This document shows, one piece after another, positions 20,401 through 20,465 of a stretch of DNA of 20,465 nucleotides. Numbering within the stretch: the stretch's first letter is position 1; each line of letters opens with the position of its first letter. A program made the translations under genes and the position numbers. The stretch spans positions 1-20,465 of the forward strand of contig JAYMTF010001956.1 in assembly GCA_036897485.1 (NCBI GenBank), given 5' to 3'. Origin of the DNA: Pelargonium nanum (taxonomy: Eukaryota > Streptophyta > Magnoliopsida > Geraniales > Geraniaceae). The notes under the pieces were generated by a model, which saw only the letters and a program-made list of their open reading frames with translations, searched no databases and was not told the DNA's origin.

Positions 20401-20427
20401 TCCTCTCCTTGCCGAATTTCCCTTGGA
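9076..20427 (-). CDS. KIN7D: Kinesin-7 motor protein, organelle-type KIN-7D/7E-like, 22 exons, 5' end outside window
   Basis: Plus-end-directed type microtubule motor of the plant kinesin-7 family. The sequence matches the subgroup annotated in Arabidopsis as mitochondrial/chloroplast kinesins (MKRP2/KIN-7D relatives); the exact orthologue is uncertain. Exons in coding order: 20427-20330, 19424-19335, 18562-18510, 17665-17600, 17508-17455, 16921-16862, 16629-16551, 16215-16148, 15864-15811, 15665-15561, 14623-14519, 14177-14070, 13953-13807, 13606-13424, 13004-12846, 12174-11944, 11431-11291, 11199-11074, 10982-10932, 10322-10275, 10171-9989, 9636-9076. All introns are GT-AG, and phases join without a break. 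They give 922 residues ending GIGI-stop. The first exon here starts with the last base of a codon after TTTTTATCAG. The missing N-terminus would hold the targeting peptide and first motor strand; a full length near 1,050 residues would fit the subgroup. All key ATPase motifs are intact and no exon shows a stop or frameshift, so the gene looks functional. The tail has no RING finger. It converges on the zinc-finger gene. Confidence 0.93.
10424..10617. mobile_element. Intronic MITE with GGTGTGTTAGGGAA-type ends and internal hairpin
   Basis: This lies in the 609-bp kinesin intron 10323-10931. The left end GGTGTGTTAGGGAA pairs with the right end TTCCCAAACACAACC as imperfect terminal inverted repeats. 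Inside, 10484-10497 and 10501-10514 are perfect 14-bp inverted arms (ATTTCAAATGACAA) around a 3-base loop. ATTTCAAAT-like motifs recur through the element. Ends of the GTGTTTGG type occur in plant hAT and PIF/Harbinger MITEs; I cannot decide between these because no clear target duplication is visible. Confidence 0.6.
12408..12590. mobile_element. Second, 5'-degraded copy of the Stowaway-like MITE
   Basis: Located in kinesin intron 12175-12845. From GTTGTGCATTTCC (about 12408) it aligns with the element at 13171-13390, sharing ATGTGTTRTAACAAACTTAA and GATACTATTGGTATTTCAT, in the same orientation. The left terminal repeat is missing or unrecognisable. The right terminal motif RACACTTATTTTGGGA occurs twice, at 12531-12546 and about 12567-12582, with a G-run after the second, suggesting a nested or duplicated end. 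Confidence 0.65.
13171..13390. mobile_element. Stowaway-like (Tc1/mariner) MITE in a kinesin intron
   Basis: Located in intron 13005-13423. It begins CCCTCTCTGTCCCAAAATC and ends ATTTTAGAACAGGGGAG, forming imperfect inverted repeats of about 24 bp that continue as AGTGTC/GACACT. TA lies directly before (13169-13170) and directly after (13391-13392), the expected mariner TA duplication. Length 220 bp and the CTCCCTCYGTTCC-like ends fit Stowaway. It is non-coding. Confidence 0.8.
13957..14014 (-). repeat. 29-bp tandem duplication at a kinesin splice acceptor
   Basis: The copies at 13957-13985 and 13986-14014 differ at two bases. On the coding strand each reads GTTGTGAATTAACTA then TGAAAACATG. 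The copy nearest the exon runs directly into CAG|ATAATTG, the acceptor of exon 13953-13807. The duplication covers the usual branch-point distance, so the 116-bp intron carries two equivalent TTAACTA-like candidate branch sites. Confidence 0.85.
14624..15560 (-). other. Longest kinesin intron (937 bp), no internal element recognised
   Basis: The intron separates the LLTLGT exon from the VISKLTDGK exon of the motor. It is AT-rich with normal GT-AG ends. I found no terminal repeats, LINE motif or open frame of interest. Confidence 0.5.
16271..16360 (+). repeat. Imperfect local tandem duplication in a kinesin intron
   Basis: Two copies share CATATTWAACAAAAA and GAGATAGGAATAATGGCA. The second blocks are 48 bp apart and the first blocks about 55 bp apart, so one copy has gained or lost a few bases. 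It lies in intron 16216-16550, close to the SSRSH exon. Confidence 0.75.
17060..17395 (-). mobile_element. Relic of an RTE-type LINE 3' end in a kinesin intron
   Basis: This lies in intron 16922-17454, in the kinesin's orientation. On the minus strand the segment at about 17346-17380 reads CLR*FEHV*RR, matching the conserved LRWFGHVQRR block near the ORF end of plant RTE LINEs, with Trp and Gln codons changed to stops and a Gly to Glu change. Further along come a Ca-pt-poor degraded region, then GGATTCATTTAGCCCACCCCAATGTT and a short (TTG)n tail (17060-17068). RTE elements typically end with GCCGACCCCAA followed by (TTG)n. The stops show it is dead. A SINE that borrowed the same 3' end is the alternative for the distal part. 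Confidence 0.6.
17955..18335 (+). repeat. Diverged tandem duplication of about 220-240 bp in a kinesin intron
   Basis: The copies at about 17955-18115 and 18195-18335 share, in order, TTTGATGA, TTTCACAWCATAAACACAA, GGGCRTGATCA, ATCTTAGT, GGAAAGGAWGCT and a WRWGTGAA/AATGAA block. The offset falls from about 236 to about 220 bp along the unit. Part of this is an 18-T run (18080-18097) in the first copy that is short in the second. They lie in intron 17666-18509. Confidence 0.75.
18563..19334 (-). other. Kinesin intron before the P-loop exon (772 bp)
   Basis: The GT-AG intron is phase 1 and splits a glycine codon (G|GC) just before the TIFAYG block. The middle part, about 18700-18830, is richer in GC than other introns, which may mark an old insertion, but I saw no terminal repeats or coding motif. 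Confidence 0.45.
19425..20329 (-). other. Kinesin intron near the 5' end (905 bp)
   Basis: The phase 1 intron splits an aspartate codon (G|AT) between IAYAY and RVFGP. It is AT-rich and shows no recognisable element or open frame. Confidence 0.5.
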
Positions 20428-20465
20428 CTGATAAAAACATCACACCGCAATCAGATTAACACAGG

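Larger units (their letters stand above)
13807..20427 (-). other. KIN7D: Kinesin motor domain, neck and first coiled coil (13 exons)
   Basis: Residues are numbered from the first complete codon in the window. The segment opens with [17 protein letters not shown], a kinesin-7 motor N-terminal signature. The P-loop GVTSSGKT is at 69-76 (exon 18562-18510) and binds ATP phosphate. Switch I, NLQSSRSH, is at 177-184 (exon 16215-16148). Switch II, DLAGSE, is at 211-216 (exon 15665-15561). The microtubule-binding [13 protein letters not shown] begins at 254 (exon 14623-14519). The motor closes with [11 protein letters not shown] at 296-306 (exon 14177-14070). The exon 13953-13807 is a Lys/Glu-rich neck coiled coil with EELERLKRG. 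Two splice junctions before the P-loop exon are phase 1, one after LIAAGE is phase 1, and the rest here are phase 0. Confidence 0.92.

Noticed and set aside
1-20465. CRISPR array, bacterial operon, tRNA or rRNA gene
   Set aside because: No regularly spaced identical repeats with unique spacers, no tRNA-like promoter boxes, and the genes are clearly plant nuclear with introns.

Overview
The window is nuclear DNA from a flowering plant. The evidence is GT-AG introns in an AT-rich background, plant-type non-autonomous transposons (CACTA, hAT-like, Stowaway-like), and two plant protein families: a Q-type-like C2H2 zinc finger and an organelle-type kinesin-7. I cannot name the species; a eudicot seems likelier than a grass, but this is inference only.

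Layout. Positions 1-3410 are AT-rich intergenic DNA with a short direct repeat carrying telo-box-like motifs, a tandem array (about 1021-1400) and a complete 225-bp CACTA-type MITE (2700-2924). At 3492-3833 (+) lies a short, intronless, GC-rich gene for a 113-residue protein with one C2H2 finger. It has a TATA box, an ATGGC start context, a telomere-like repeat in its 3' UTR and an AATAAA signal. Positions 4130-8900 hold no recognisable gene and are filled with repeats: a 101-bp tandem duplication inside LINE-like sequence, an hAT-like MITE, a 0.75-kb array of alternating half-units, a perfect 48-bp tandem duplication and a polyadenylated LINE-type 3' end.

From 20427 down to 9076 (-) runs most of a kinesin-7 gene. 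I resolved 22 exons, each checked for reading phase and GT-AG borders. They give 922 residues: nearly all of the motor domain (P-loop, switch I, switch II), the neck, a basic linker and the coiled-coil tail to the natural stop. The N-terminus, where an organelle-targeting peptide would lie, is beyond the right edge. The introns contain at least three MITEs, an RTE-type LINE relic and several local tandem duplications.

The two genes are convergent, about 5 kb apart, and show no functional link. The most interesting structure is a pair of inverted arrays of one repeat family (about 1.0-1.4 kb and 6.9-7.7 kb) bracketing the zinc-finger gene. This could be a foldback-type element with a captured gene, or chance nesting of repeats.
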